64,000 nucleotides of DNA from assembly GCA_910591455.2 (NCBI GenBank), contig OU342807.1, positions 20,204,986 to 20,268,985 of the forward strand. Direction: 5' to 3'. Origin of the DNA: Pholis gunnellus. Lineage: Eukaryota > Chordata > Actinopteri > Perciformes > Pholidae. Positions 47,965 through 59,899 of this stretch are shown one piece after another (within the stretch, counting starts at the first letter, position 1; the number at the start of each line of letters is the position of its first letter). The translations under genes were made by a program, and so were the position numbers. The notes below the pieces were generated by a model. It saw only the letters and a list, made by a program, of their open reading frames with translations, did not search any database and was not told where the DNA came from.

Positions 47965-50734
47965 CATTTAGTAACAATAAATCAATCATCAGATGATCTG
48001 AGTCACAATATGGGCGGTTTACCACCTCAGCTACACAACTTCCTGTCAGAAACCTGGAATTTAAATCAATAGATGCTCCTAATGCAACATGACCAACATG
48101 GAGGAATGAGGACTGAGAGTGAAAATAAAACAGGAAGGGCAAGAACCATCGGGGACTGTGTAACAGATATGTAAAGTGTATGCAGGCAATCATGAGTCTG
48201 TCAACTATCGCGCCCCATCTCTTGCTTTTTATTTCGTTTTTTGGCATTTAATGTGAATAAATGGAAAATATCCTCACAGTACAAACCAGCCTATAATAAG
48301 CGTGATGGAAGGTGTCTATGGTTCCCCTCCCCTGGGTTATTAAAACATCACTTAAAAGTTGTGGATGGCTTGCATATTAACAGTCACGCTTGTCGAGCTT
48401 TCTGTTGTAGCGTGACCATAAAGCTGCGTTGTTGTTTTTTTATTGTTATGATTTATTTACCTCTAAAGAATGGCAACTGTAGTTCTCGGGACTCCAGTAA
48501 CACTGCTATTCCAAACTTGCAATGAAAAACATTTTACAGTGAAATAGTTGGAAATACATTAAGATTTATGCAAATGGTATTTCAATATAGCAGTTACGAA
48601 AAAGACTTACTGTGTAATTGTTTGAGAGGGAAACTATGCTTACAAGGGTGATAAGCTAAAAATAAAATAAACAAGCTGAAATCAACTTATTTACTCAATA
48701 CCATGGTTACTCTTCCTGCTACAAGTCTACAATACATAAGCAGTCCAGTACCCTATATTGAACAGGATTTACATCGCTCGCAGTGATGGACAGAAAGTGC
48801 TGGCTGTAGAGAACCTCTACATGAACCGCTAACAGCCAACAGACACCCAATGAACTCAAACCAACATCAATATCAACCACAACACCATGCAACCTCATTC
48901 AAATTGTCCTGCATAACGACATACTAGGATAGTGTGCAGTAATTGTTTCTGGGTCTAATCAAAACAGTTAACGCGGGCAATAAGGTCACTCAATTGCCCC
49001 TAAAACACACACACTGGACCATTAGTCCATTTATACTGCAGCAATGGCACAACAACACCTAATTACAACTGGACTGCATCACTTTTTTGCCTGACTGAAT
49101 GATTAATCCTAAAACAGGACAGAGTACGGACTAGTTGTGGAACAGGACATAATGGAACAATTCAAGAGTAAATGGAATAATATTACAGGGTAAAACAAAA
49201 GCTTTCTCCATTTTCTAGGTCCAGCTTTCTAAAAGGCCCGAACAGAAATATAATTGAGTGTAATAAATGAGAGCAGACAGCATCTACAGTACACATCCAG
49301 CTAGAGTAAGACAGCATATTGATTTTAGTTAACTGTTGCTATAACCAGAGGGAGCAAAGCTTAAGAGCAAAAGTGGATACCTGGTTTACTCTGGGGCAAC
49401 ACTAAGAAAATAATAAAATCTAACAGTTAGTGTTTCTTTTCCAATCAAGACCTCCGAGCGTGCCTTTGTGATGTTGCGAGCTGGGGAGGAACAACGTTCT
49501 AAAAGGCCAAAAGGCCAAAAGATGTTGAAGCATGCACAGTGGAAATACATTAGCTTCTCTAACTATGCTTTTTTAATGCTATGGTGGAATAGAGATGCAG
49601 GTCAAAAAGTAGGAAAAATAAGAAAAAAGCAGTCAGTCAATCCAAGGTGCCTTTGGTACTACGGAATAGAAGTCAGCCACCAGGTTAATCACGAGGAAAG
49701 ACATCTATCAAAATCTTCTCAACCCGAATAAAAATACTTGCCACTTTCAAAGATGCTCCCAGAATGCAGAATGAGAATATGAAAGGAAATGCACCGGTCC
49801 TATCGCTGCACAGAGGTTAAGCCAAAGTTAAAATATTCATGCTCAAAGTGTTCAAACGGTAAACAAAGGCTAGTCTTCCATACTTGCCGCCATCTAGAGG
49901 TTGAAGAATAGGAAAGAAACACAGGTGAATGCATGTGCAAGGCAAATTATATTGAGTCCCAGATTCACCAAGGCTTTGTGTAGGACAGAACTGACATGGT
50001 TAATGATTTGTTCATCTAAACTACGTGTGCATTTTAATATCTTTACGTATTTTCTTTATAAAAAGGTGGTGCTGCTGCATTACCATAAATATTGCATGCA
50101 ATGTTTTCATGCAGAATGCCAGGCTAATCTAGCAGCAATCATGTCATCCAGAAGTCTGTTTGTTTGTGCCAGATGTTCCTTTGCACACATTTCTCTTGCA
50201 CATCTCAGTTATTCACCGAGATGTGCAAGCTAACCTTGCACAGGACCCTGTGGGAATCTTTACCTTAATTCTATACTTTGTACTTCGATGGAATTCTCTG
50301 TTTGGAACTAAATAGTCAGGTTGATTGTGGTGCTTACTTCATGGATAACTAAACAGAAATCCTATGCTAAAGATCAGTATTTACCACTGATTATAATCAA
50401 ATGACTCACTATCCAAATGGTCATAAATCTTTGTCTCAGAGCAGAATCTGAATGAAATGAGATACACCTGGTTTACTTTGACTTGAAAAGTGAGGGATAG
50501 CAACATTTAATCATGTTTCAGACTTAATACCAACTCACCAGCCAAGAAGCAAACCCTCCAAAGGCCAGAGTGGAGGGACATGCGTACCTCGGTGCTCTGG
50601 TTGAGAGGAAGGATGACGCCCTCCTCCAGGTAGAGCCAGTAGTCGGTGCTTACAGCGATCCCCAACAGGCCCAGGGCGCAAACAGCGAACACGCTGCTCA
50701 GCAAAGTCAGCGCCTTCCTGCCACATAGGCTCAT
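43669..50734 (-). CDS. cacng5: cacng5: TARP gamma-5, AMPA-receptor auxiliary subunit (five coding exons)
   Basis: Gamma-5 is a type II TARP that modulates AMPA receptors in neurons and glia. Coding exons on the - strand are 50734-50539, 47062-46976, 45165-45025, 44893-44748 and 43932-43669, joining to 277 residues (human 275). Introns 1-3 are phase 1 and intron 4 is phase 0. TM1 is near residues 8-30, the N-glycosylation site NQS at 45, GLWRVC at 57-62, TM2 near 100-122, TM3 near 130-154 and TM4 near 176-201. The tail has RLSNCSDYSGQFLHPDAW and ends in MSSSPC rather than the TTPV of type I TARPs. STDYWLYLEEGVI, IRPHRTILAFVSGIFFILSG and the tail fix the paralogue as gamma-5. A 5' UTR splice acceptor and a distant first exon are described separately. 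Confidence 0.97.
43938..43960. repeat. poly-G/poly-C run of 23 at a splice acceptor
   Basis: On the cacng5 sense strand this is poly-C ending 4 bases before the AG of the exon 5 acceptor. It takes the place of the polypyrimidine tract. Its length may be polymorphic. Confidence 0.95.
43961..44747 (-). other. cacng5 intron 4 (rest)
   Basis: About 0.8 kb of AT-rich intron with no recognised feature beyond the homopolymer at its 3' end. Confidence 0.9.
44748..44893 (-). CDS. cacng5: cacng5 coding exon 4
   Basis: 146 bases between acceptor CTTCAG and donor GTAACT. It encodes GLSLVVGLVLYISNINDEML, the NRTKTNEAYFSYQYGWS loop and part of TM4. It has no ATG-initiated long frame and is easily missed. 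The intron to exon 3 is only 131 bases. Confidence 0.95.
45025..45165 (-). CDS. cacng5: cacng5 coding exon 3
   Basis: 141 bases between acceptor TTCCAG and donor GTACTT. It encodes MIRSATPFPLVSLFFMFIGF, then NIGHIRPHRTILAFVSGIFF, spanning TM2 and most of TM3. Confidence 0.96.
45166..46975 (-). other. cacng5 intron 2
   Basis: About 1.8 kb. Open frames on both strands near 45931-46170 cover a segment (ATGTCCCTACCAATATTTTG) that looks repeat-like, but I cannot assign it. Confidence 0.8.
46976..47062 (-). CDS. cacng5: cacng5 coding exon 2
   Basis: 87 bases between acceptor TTCCAG and donor GTAAGT. It encodes GEEKGRCFTIEYVMPTNLQL and TSDSTVSVL of the first extracellular loop, close to human gamma-5. 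Confidence 0.95.
47894..47961. repeat. (TG)n microsatellite, 34 units
   Basis: An uninterrupted TG tract on the + strand, CA on the cacng5 sense strand. Confidence 0.97.
49887..49900 (-). promoter_or_regulatory. CTCF-like motif
   Basis: On the - strand CCTCTAGATGGCGG matches 13 of 14 positions of the CTCF core CCASYAGRKGGCRS. Binding is not shown by sequence alone. Confidence 0.35.
50539..50734 (-). CDS. cacng5: cacng5 coding exon 1
   Basis: ATG at 50734 and donor GTGAGT after base 50539. It encodes MSLCGRKALTLLSSVFAVCA (TM1), STDYWLYLEEGVI and the loop to GLWRVCFLA. Forty-five bases of 5' UTR appear to precede the ATG in the same exon. Confidence 0.96.
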
Positions 50735-50779
50735 ACCACGGCCTCAACAGCAGGGGGGTGCCGCCGGCAGAAAGGGGAG
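50735..50779 (-). other. cacng5: 5' UTR part of the first coding exon of cacng5, with upstream 3' splice site
   Basis: On the - strand a strong polypyrimidine stretch TTTTCTTTCTTTCCCCTCAC leads to CCCAG ending at 50780. The ATG follows 45 bases later. This is a convincing 3' splice site and implies a separate upstream first exon. Confidence 0.55.
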
Positions 50780-53006
50780 CTGGGTGAGGGGAAAGAAAGA
50801 AAAGCATCTTCATCAGGGGGAGCAAATGATCATAAAACAGAACATTGAAAAAGTGGGGGAAACAAATGAGAAAAACATTTCAGAAAAATCAAACTTTTTT
50901 TGGAGTGCATGGCTTGTACATGCTGTCCCCTAAAAGAAAGGCAAAAAGAAAAAAATAGACGAGAGTCACACTTTTCTTTAAAACACTGTCATCTTATCAC
51001 TGAAAAATAATAGTTTCGGGGTGATGTGTGGGTTGCTGGATGGAGGGTTATTGTTTGATCTTCATTCAAGTTACAATGGAGATCTGCCACGGCTGACTCT
51101 AGTCAGAGACGAGTTGGAAATGAATGGAAAGTAATAATTGGGAATGTGATAATAAATATCCTTAACAAAAGGACTTTATTCCTCTTCGCTGAGAACGAAA
51201 TCTGGGAGCGATCCCCTCTCCTCCAAATCTCTCATTAGAATTTGAATAACCACATTGTGCTGTGCCAAAGACTCAGTGGGGCATGTCTGGAAAAATATTA
51301 TGTAAAGTTTTTCATTTGACTGCCCTCATGCTGCCTGCAGCCAAAAAATATGCACCAATAATGTTCAAAAGAGGATCGTAAGACTGCTTTTTCTACACTT
51401 TCTGCAATAATCACACAACTCCTATCTCATATGAATCCACTTCCGCTCTGGTACATCTAGTGATGCAGAAGCAGCAGTGCAGATGGTGTACAGTATGTGT
51501 CAGCATATGAATGTGTGCGCTCGTCACACAAAGCGATGGATCTGTTCGTATGCTAGCTGATGCCAACGTTTGCCGGAAGCTGGAGTGCTGGGGAGCTTGG
51601 CATAGGATATGTGTCGAAATGAATTGATTTTACATAATGAGTTCTCAGTGGGCTGCCATATTGAGCACCCACTGGGAGACTGGAAAGATGGAGTGAATGT
51701 GTCAAGTTGTCATAAGATTCATGGCTTTTTTTTCCCTTTCTTCTTTCTCTCCAAAGATCAACGTCTTGTATCGCGACTGGATGTAAAGCCTCAGTAGAAA
51801 AAAGTCGGGAGATCTCCACACATCTGCCAGCTTGCAGTGCAGAACCAGTGTATGATGGTTTCATTCTGAGCCACACCATGCAAATATCATAAAAAAAAAC
51901 AAGTCATCTCATTTTATCTGTATGGCTAAATTGTGCTCCAGACCTCATTCCTCTAATGAATGTAAAGCCAGTTGCCCTACTTCTCAGACTATTGTTGCAA
52001 GTCCAACACACACACCATTGATAAGATTTGTATGCTCTTCACATGCACACAGCCTGTTATATCTGTTCAGTCATTTCTTTTTTATCTTGAATCCATTTCT
52101 CTTCTTCCTATGTTAGTGTTGTTTTGTTTGGTAAAACCCTTGTTTCAGAAGTTGAGATTAAAATGTATCTCTTTTAAAATTGGAAAACATTTTCTTTCGT
52201 ATCCTGTGGACATGTGCCTTAGTTTATCCTGGATGTGTATATAGTCGCCATCACACATGTTTTAAGATGTTATTACTGATCTTATTAAGATAACCTGTGG
52301 CTAACAGGCCGAGGCATATTTGACCTCTTTCATTAAATTACGATATGAGAGTTTGACAATAGCCTTGATCCAGAACATGCATGATTCATGACTACAGTCA
52401 TACAGCCGACAGAAAAAAAAAGAAAGAACACAAACTCTAATCTATTTTTAGCTATAAATACGTGTATTTTTCCTGTCTCTTGAGACTGGACTGATGGTGA
52501 TTGGAAGCAGTCGGGATGCATGTATAAGCAATCAGAGTTCACTTAAGCACAAAGGACCACATTAATGACAAAGCACCATCATTTAACCTCAGCTATTTTT
52601 GACCGTGGTGCAATCACTGGCCATTCATTTGCAAGTTGCATGCCTCTACTTTCAGTCATTTAACATCAAGCTACATCTTGAGGACAAGAGGCACGACTCT
52701 GGTCATCATTAATATTCATGTAACATTACTATTTTAATCTGAATTTAAATTTAAACTTGTGAATTGTTTTGTGTTATAAATCCAGTCATTAGAATAATGT
52801 TGCTGCAACATACAGCTGCTATTCTGTGACCTATAGATCAAACAAATGCTGATTATTGTTGCCAAAAGGTTTCAACAACAACTTTATTACATGGTTAAAG
52901 CCAGAATGGGTCAAGACAGCCTGACACCTAATAAATATATATGTATTTATTGTCCAAAGCTAGAAATGAATCAAACCCAGATCCCCCCTTTATATCTACA
53001 TCTAAT

Positions 53007-53060
53007 GGTGCTTTCACATCTGCAGTTTGGTTCTTTTGGTCTGGACCAACACTGTACATG
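53007..53060. mobile_element. fragment resembling a fish DNA-transposon end
   Basis: GGTGCTTTCACATCTGCAGT followed by TTGGTTC resembles a frequent teleost MITE terminus. Only one end was found. Confidence 0.35.
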
Positions 53061-53501
53061 ATTGTATTTTAGTTATTTTCTGCTGACACAGACTTTTTAC
53101 AAACCAACCAAGAGAAGTAACGAAATCAAATAGACTGACAGGAAACTCGTTGACAGGACAATTTTGGTGGTTGTCATCCTGCATCATCAGGACCGCTGTG
53201 GGGATATCAAACCGATGGCATGGAGTATCCATGGCACTCACAGATTAAGGGAACTATAATGGCCAATTCCAACAATAAGGCATATTAATTAACAAACCCT
53301 CATTTTCAATTGACACCAAATAAAGTTAGAGAAAGAATTGATGCATGACCAAAGAAAAAGCCAAACATTTAAATGGGCAACCTCCCAACATGCCGCACAC
53401 AAAAACAGCAGTAAAGTGTTAAAGTGATGCTTCTGACAGATATTTTACTGACCACCTCCCCATCGTGGAAAGATGTGATCATTTGCCAGGTGTGTCTGGG
53501 G

Positions 53502-53580
53502 CAGGGCTTCAGACTAACTTTTTTCACCGTTCAGAAGTGTATTAAAAAATCTATTTTGCTAGCCCTGTAGAAAAAAAGTC
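53502..53580. mobile_element. fragment resembling a hAT-type terminus
   Basis: CAGGGCTTCAGACTAACTTT begins with CAGGG, as hAT-type non-autonomous elements in fish often do. The matching far end was not located. Confidence 0.3.
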
Positions 53581-54809
53581 AAACAAGGATTAACATGCTT
53601 CATTAAAAAAGAATTGCTGTTTCTTATTGTTTTACATGTAGTTTATGTAAAACACTATGTAATCAATAACAGCTATACACTTTTTGTTATCAAAGCACCT
53701 CACCAGTGAACTTCAGAACGGGAGATCTTTCATCTCTGACAGAAGATGGGTAAAATGTAAAAACTGTGTTTGTGTCTCCTAAATCAAAATACTTTTATCA
53801 CCAAACTCTAGTCAACTGGAGTACTTCAGTACTTGCATTTACTTTACATTTGTATTGTCACAACTGTCACAACTTCTTTTCACATTCAATTTCACTTTAA
53901 TTCCGCCTGGCCAACGGGACAGAACCCGCAACCGCCATTATAACAATGCCAGTCTTTAGCCGAGTATCTTGATGAAGAGGTTTTGTGCTTATTGTTGCGT
54001 AATGGTGGTGGTTAGGTTCAGGCATAAAAAACACTAAGAAAAGACATCATGGTTTGGCTTAAAATAGCTACACTTGTAACGTAAGCTAAGGACGTAACGT
54101 TACGTGACTCAGTGGCGTAGCCTCACATGACACAAGAGAATCAATAAATCACTCAACTTTCGGTTTCACACAGTGGACTTCTTGCTCTTAATACTATGTC
54201 CATTGCTCTGAGCCTCTAAAATGACACCGACGGGTTGAGATTGGAGTTTTTGTGTTTAACTTTTCACAAAGTTAAACACAAAAGGGTCACGTGTGTACTG
54301 CAGTTTCATGATGAGAACCACACACGCACACGCACGCATGCGTTCATGAATACTAATAATTCTGCTCATTCTTCTGAGTGGGATGACTAAAGGATTATAA
54401 ATAGTGACTGATCTCGGTTATTATTATTGAGAAATGTTTCTCATTAAATGTTCAAAGACACTGCGACCAACACAAGCCTTGTAGTCCCTCTCTGCCTACA
54501 AAGGGATAGACAAAACACCCTCTCTCCTGCACAGACATCAGCATTTCCCTTTAACCTGTTTGAATCTGCAGCGAGACTAGAGGCCCCTCCGCCCTAAACA
54601 TGGTGATTAATTAAGCAGAAGCTTTGTTACGGTCACCCTCAGATGTGCTTCCCTTGTGCAAAAACAAAAACTACCTTAATCAAATACTCAAAACTACCAC
54701 ACATTTTTTTTACAGATGATTTAGAATATCCAAATGTGTAAAAACGTCTATCATATGTCTAAAAGGATAGTTTACATTTTCATTCATTATGATGTGATGC
54801 TGCACAAAG

Positions 54810-54823
54810 CCACTAGGGGTCTG
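54810..54823 (+). promoter_or_regulatory. CTCF-like motif
   Basis: CCACTAGGGGTCTG matches 12 of 14 positions of the CTCF core CCASYAGRKGGCRS. Weak on its own. Confidence 0.25.
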
Positions 54824-55483
54824 GAGGCCACGCCGGCATGAAGTAGGGCAGAGGCACACCACTGCTAGAGTAAAGTAGAGCATTCATCTTCTATCTACTT
54901 TGTTTACGTAGACCTAACCCCCCTGTCATCCTTGATTTAAAAAAATATTTCCAAAAATACCACAGGTTCTGAGTACAATAGAAAAAGAGTAACACGGATG
55001 TCTCCAGCCCCCTTTTCAACTGTTGTAGAGTAGCTGATGAAACACAGATCTCCAGGGCACGTCACATCTGTAATCGGTCAAAAGAAGGCAGGAACATAGC
55101 TGACCTGTAATGTTGCATTAAGTTTTAGATCGTATTTTTGGGGGCAAAATGAATATAGAATATAAAGGCTTGTAAAATGTAATCAATGGCCTAAGAAAAC
55201 ACGTCAATTAGGCAACATGATTTAACCCCATTTTCTGATACAAGACACAGCAGCAGTCTTTTAAGATATACTTACTATATCATACAGCAATGTACAATTC
55301 TGAATATAGTGACCTTCCTTTGTCATTGATGGAAGAGCAACTGCAAAGATAAACAATTTATCAGAAATCGGTGGGACAACAGATTTAATAGAGGAATGTT
55401 TTTTACATCACCTTTGTCTGGCTTAATAAAATGTGTATTACTGTCGAAAGATGCAAAGTGTAAACACTGGCCACACACCCCAA

Positions 55484-55497
55484 ACAAATAGGGGGCA
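55484..55497 (+). promoter_or_regulatory. CTCF-like motif
   Basis: CAAATAGGGGGCAG matches 12 of 14 core positions, with the central AGGGGGCAG intact. Confidence 0.3.
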
Positions 55498-58400
55498 GCA
55501 TTTCACCTCTACTACTAACAGCAGGGCAAGAAAACGCAGAATTCAACCCATCTACTGGGACTCTGAGCCGGACAAAATATAACTGCCATCTTATAATCAG
55601 CCTATTTTGTGTTCACTGTGCCGCTAGCCGCGGGCTGTACTTTTGGTATACGTTGTGGTATTTTGTTTATGGGATTAAATCCAAAGTGGCAGAAACAAGT
55701 TATTTTGGTTTTGTCCTTGGTCCGAGGCTAGCTAGTAAGCGTGCTCATTTCAGTAGAGATCTCAGGAGGCAACACAGACGTCTAAACATCAAAACTGTTA
55801 CTTCTTCACTTTCTGTTGATAATGTAGCTCATGTTTTAAATAAAATTGCACCTTTAAAGATAAAAGTTGAAACAGTAAATACACAAACGTCTGTTTAAAT
55901 CAAATTATGTATATTTCTTTTTGCACGTATGTCCTTTATGTTTGCATGATCTTGTATGTGGTGTACTGTCACAGCCATTCCATCTGTACTGAGATTAACT
56001 TCACCAGCCTAGCCGTGTGGTACATGAAAAAAAACCATTGAATCATCATCACACAGAGCGCATTTCAATGGGCCACAAACTGTCCACAGAACCTCTCTGT
56101 TGTCTTCACTTAAGGGAACTTGAGTATTACAGAGGGAGTGTCAGTATCGTAACAGTATTACAAAGAGTGATGTGTTTCTTTTTTACTGTTCAAAGAATCT
56201 TCCAGTGTTCAAAGCAGAGCTAGAATAAAATAAATGAGAAGTTACAATTATAACTGCCAGAAGCAACAGTGGCAGTAACTAATCCAGACGGGACTTTTTA
56301 CAACTGTTTTGCTATTCTACCCTAAAGGCCACACAGAAGAAAAACTAAAAATCATGACAAGGACAACTTTTGCAAAAAAATTGAGCAAAACTACAATGGT
56401 ATATTTCTTGTTTTAAAGGACTCTTCTAATCTGAACATAGTAGCCATTATTGTTTTATCTGGTTATCTGTGATTTTAACATTTCTTTCCTGTACGCTCTC
56501 ACATAAGAGCCATTTTATTTGAGCTGTGCTGGCCTCCAAGAAGGGAGCTACCAAGCTAGAATGATTTCTCAGTGGTCTAATTTTGGAGACGCATCAGCCA
56601 TCCCTTGAAGGCATGCCTACCAAAAATGAGAAAACACGAATCTCTGCTGTAGGCCAGACGACTTACAACGCATCATCTGGCGAACAGTGGAGCGAGGTGG
56701 CGGAGGTGGTGGTGTGAGCTGTCGAGACAGAGGATGAAGTGAAAGTGTGTGTGTCATATTCTCAGCTCTTCTCCACGCTGAAATCACAAGATCGAGGGCA
56801 CAAAATCAGTCAACTTGCTGTTAAATGTTGCAACACATTTGCGTATTAACAGTTGAAACAGCTGACCCCATGTAGAAAGTGTTCTCTTCCCTCGCCTGCA
56901 AGACACTAGAGCAGACTGCACTAAAATGCACTACATCTGTAATGCCAGATGATCTTAATTTGATGGGGCAGCTCTGGTTATAGCCCACGCCTTTCATGCT
57001 GTTCTAAAGGCAGCTCCCTTACGTGGTTTAGCAAATGCTTTCTGCTTTGAGCTGTCATCCCCTGCGTATTCCTTCATTCCTTCAGTATTGTGATCAGAAA
57101 GTCTACAGAGAGCTTGTCACTCAGCTTGTTAACTGCGTTTTAATATCTTCTGATAATCAGAGATAACCGTGAAGATGGAAGGCTGAACAAAAGACTGTTT
57201 GCTTTGCTAACATAATGGACAATAACTGATTCCACGGAGGCATATTTGTAACAAAGATGACAGACGGGTGTATTTAATCTAATAAAACACGAGTGAGTGG
57301 CACAGTAGTGATATCTAAAAGAGTCGACACACTCTGGCACAAAAACCACTGTGACCCACAGCATTCACATCTATTTTTCCGTATTTGTTTTGAGAACAAT
57401 TCTCCCGTTTATAAGTGCTCGACTTGGCCCTGTCGCCAGGCAACACTATACAGAGAGGCCTCCGAAATTAGTCGAGCATGAATGGACTGATGAGCGAGTC
57501 CCAAAACAAGGCGTCCTATTTCGTAGCGCGTTTTTACATGCTGGAGCGGAGGCAGAGGAAAACATTGAGACAGAAAAACATTACAGAAGATTATAGAACA
57601 AAATATATGAAGGACATATTACACGCAGTCATGCAGGCACACAAACACCGAATAAAGATGTTTAAATGTGACCGAAAGATATACATTTTATATGCGTGCG
57701 TATGTTCTAATAGTTTCGTTCACGCCATTCTACTATAAATCATTGGTCTACATCCAGAATAAACTGAAATTCCTGTAAGACTCCCAGACCACCAGGGTCT
57801 GTGTGCAGTCACGGTGCTTTATATGTCCAATCTAAATTCAAACTAAAAAGCGGATCACTGTCACACTCAAATTGAGCAACTCCCTCAGCGGGGATTGCCA
57901 GAGAGCAAGTGTTTACTTTTTGAGGATGTTCCCATCAGGACGTTCCTATGAGTCTGAGTGATCACTGGAACCAGCGAGGCACAGCCAAGAGAGTGGGCTG
58001 AGGCTGCAGGCGATGCTTTGTTTCCTGTGCTTACATGTTGTTTTATTGTTCACCATGCTTCACATATATGAGACACACATGTTCATGAGAACAGTGAGTG
58101 AGGTCACTGGAGGGTTAAGAAAGGAAACCAAAACAGAACCCACGACTAATATGGATAGGACATCCTCCTTTGTAATGAATACATATTCTCCTCACATCTT
58201 TATGACCCAAACAAAAACAGGAATTTACAGATCTACCAACAAAACATAATAATGACTTTCTTATATTAACTTATATTGGCATTAAGTGGTATCAAACAAG
58301 TGGTTTGACATAGCTGGCTAAATACCTATCCATGACGCCAACTGCCCTATAGTTAGTTAGCCAATTAGTACAAATGTAACTTTTTAAAGATTGAATTGAA

Positions 58401-59050
58401 ACCACCTGCAATGTTACCACAAGCGGTGTTTCTCCGTCTTTGAGTCACAGTGTGAACTACTACAATATAAAGTCCAGATATCATGCACAACCCATTAGCC
58501 TATATATCAATGTCCCACTGCAACAAGTCAACAACAGCTCTCATCCGGAGAGGGCGAGAGTTGCCAGCATGTATTGAATTGTGAAACCATTATTGTTCTG
58601 CAATTGCCGAACAATAACCCCCTGCAGCCCACGCTATCTCTGTCTGTAGTTATGGTAGAACAGTATGTGTTTGGCTGGCTGACACACTGAGGAGTGGATG
58701 TCAGCCAAGCAGGCCTGTGGGCTCCCTATTTGTTGAGCACTGTTTACCTCCAGATGACATTTTATAACTACCATAGTGTTGCAGTGGTAAAAAGGAAAGA
58801 AAGAGCTTCCAGTCACTGATATGATTACAGGGCATGCAGCCTCCTAAATAAGCAAAATCTCCAGAAAAGCAAATCCATATATACGGATTATGAATAATAC
58901 ATAACATGAAGGTGACTATCTTCCCGCATCGAAGTATTTACGTGCTTTCGTCAATAGTTGTAATGCATAATTGTAGTTATCAGGCATCTGTGAAGTAGTG
59001 AGAGCGAGCCCTTTGTTATGCCTCCCGTTTAATCTTTGGCTCGAGCTCAA

Positions 59051-59071
59051 ATCGCTGTCCGCGGTGCTGAA
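59051..59071 (-). promoter_or_regulatory. RE1/NRSE: near-canonical REST binding site
   Basis: On the - strand the 21-base site has left half TTCAGCACC, two spacer bases GC, and right half GGACAGCG followed by AT. It matches 18 of 21 positions of the classical TTCAGCACC-AC-GGACAGCGCC element, including both core halves exactly and the canonical spacing. It lies about 550 bases downstream of the proposed first-exon donor of cacng5, a usual position for REST sites in neuronal genes. Confidence 0.7.
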
Positions 59072-59621
59072 GCTCAACAGCGCGTCAATAATGAACGTAG
59101 TCCATCGAGCGTGTTTTTACACAAGAATGCAGAGGGAGCAAACTCATTTAAAGCCCGTTTAGACACCGCTCTATTGGCGCTGGAATATCCAAAGTAAGTT
59201 GAAGCCTGAACATATTTTCATGCGTCTTAGACTACATGTGGTAATTTGATTCCCAGCAGCTCTATTTTACTCCTCTTTCCGTTCTCTCTCATCTTAAAAA
59301 TAAGTATTTGTGTCACTTTTTCTTTCTTCAAACTAAAGAGCATTATATGTCGAATAGCATACCCCGTGTGTGAACTCCACTCTTCACATAGAAATGTGGG
59401 TAAAGTAAATGAATGCAAGTTAATAAAAGCTTCAACTTCTGATCAAGAGTGCAAAAGCAATGTCTATTTTTCACTAGTATAAGTATGCAAACCAGCATGA
59501 AAAAAACCCAAACAAAGCATTCCGTGGTTTGCGATAAACTACAACAGCGCGTTTCTCTGCACAAAATGTCGACTAGGACGCAAACGCACTTAAGAAAAAA
59601 ACAGGAGAAACTATATATTAC

Positions 59622-59880
59622 CTTCACGAAGAAGACTTGTCGACGAAAGCACCGTTCTCCCTGTTCCTTTGGTCTTTCTCCTCTTGTTTCTCCCCGGTCA
59701 GTCAGTCCGGTCAGTCAGTCCGTGTCGTCTCGGGTTTGGCGCGCGATAAGCCTGTGTGTGGCGGACGGGACTCGTGCCTGCGTAGCTCACGCACCACTAC
59801 TATCCAAGGCAATACTAACAGCGGAGCACGTGGCTCCCAACTCCAACTCTCTTGAGGTGTGCGGGGGACAGTGGGGAGAT
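59622..59880 (-). promoter_or_regulatory. cacng5: putative non-coding first exon and promoter of cacng5
   Basis: Read on the - strand, this is the most CpG-rich block of the upstream region. It includes GCGCGCC, an E-box CACGTG near 59826-59831 and a duplicated CTGACTGACCGGA segment. It ends in TTCGTGAAG joined to GTAATA, a good splice donor at 59621-59620. Together with the acceptor at 50780 and the adjacent RE1, this suggests the true 5' end of cacng5. The transcription start is not resolved. Confidence 0.45.
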
Positions 59881-59899
59881 GCTGCGTGCGCGTGATGTG

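Larger units (their letters stand above)
47063..50538 (-). other. cacng5 intron between coding exons 1 and 2
   Basis: About 3.5 kb with a long (TG)n tract at 47894-47961 and a CTCF-like motif at 49887-49900. No other gene is seen. Confidence 0.85.
50780..59621 (-). other. inferred first intron of cacng5
   Basis: If the exon at 59622 is joined to 50779, this 8.8 kb is intron. It holds two MITE-like fragments (53007 and 53502), CTCF-like motifs at 54810-54823 and 55484-55497, and an RE1 site at 59051-59071. No coding region was recognised. Confidence 0.45.

Noticed and set aside
59449..59895. 148-codon open frame on the + strand
   Set aside because: It overlaps the CpG-rich block that reads better as a - strand 5' exon. 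Composition is Ser/Thr/Lys-rich with no domain, and no splice or family support.
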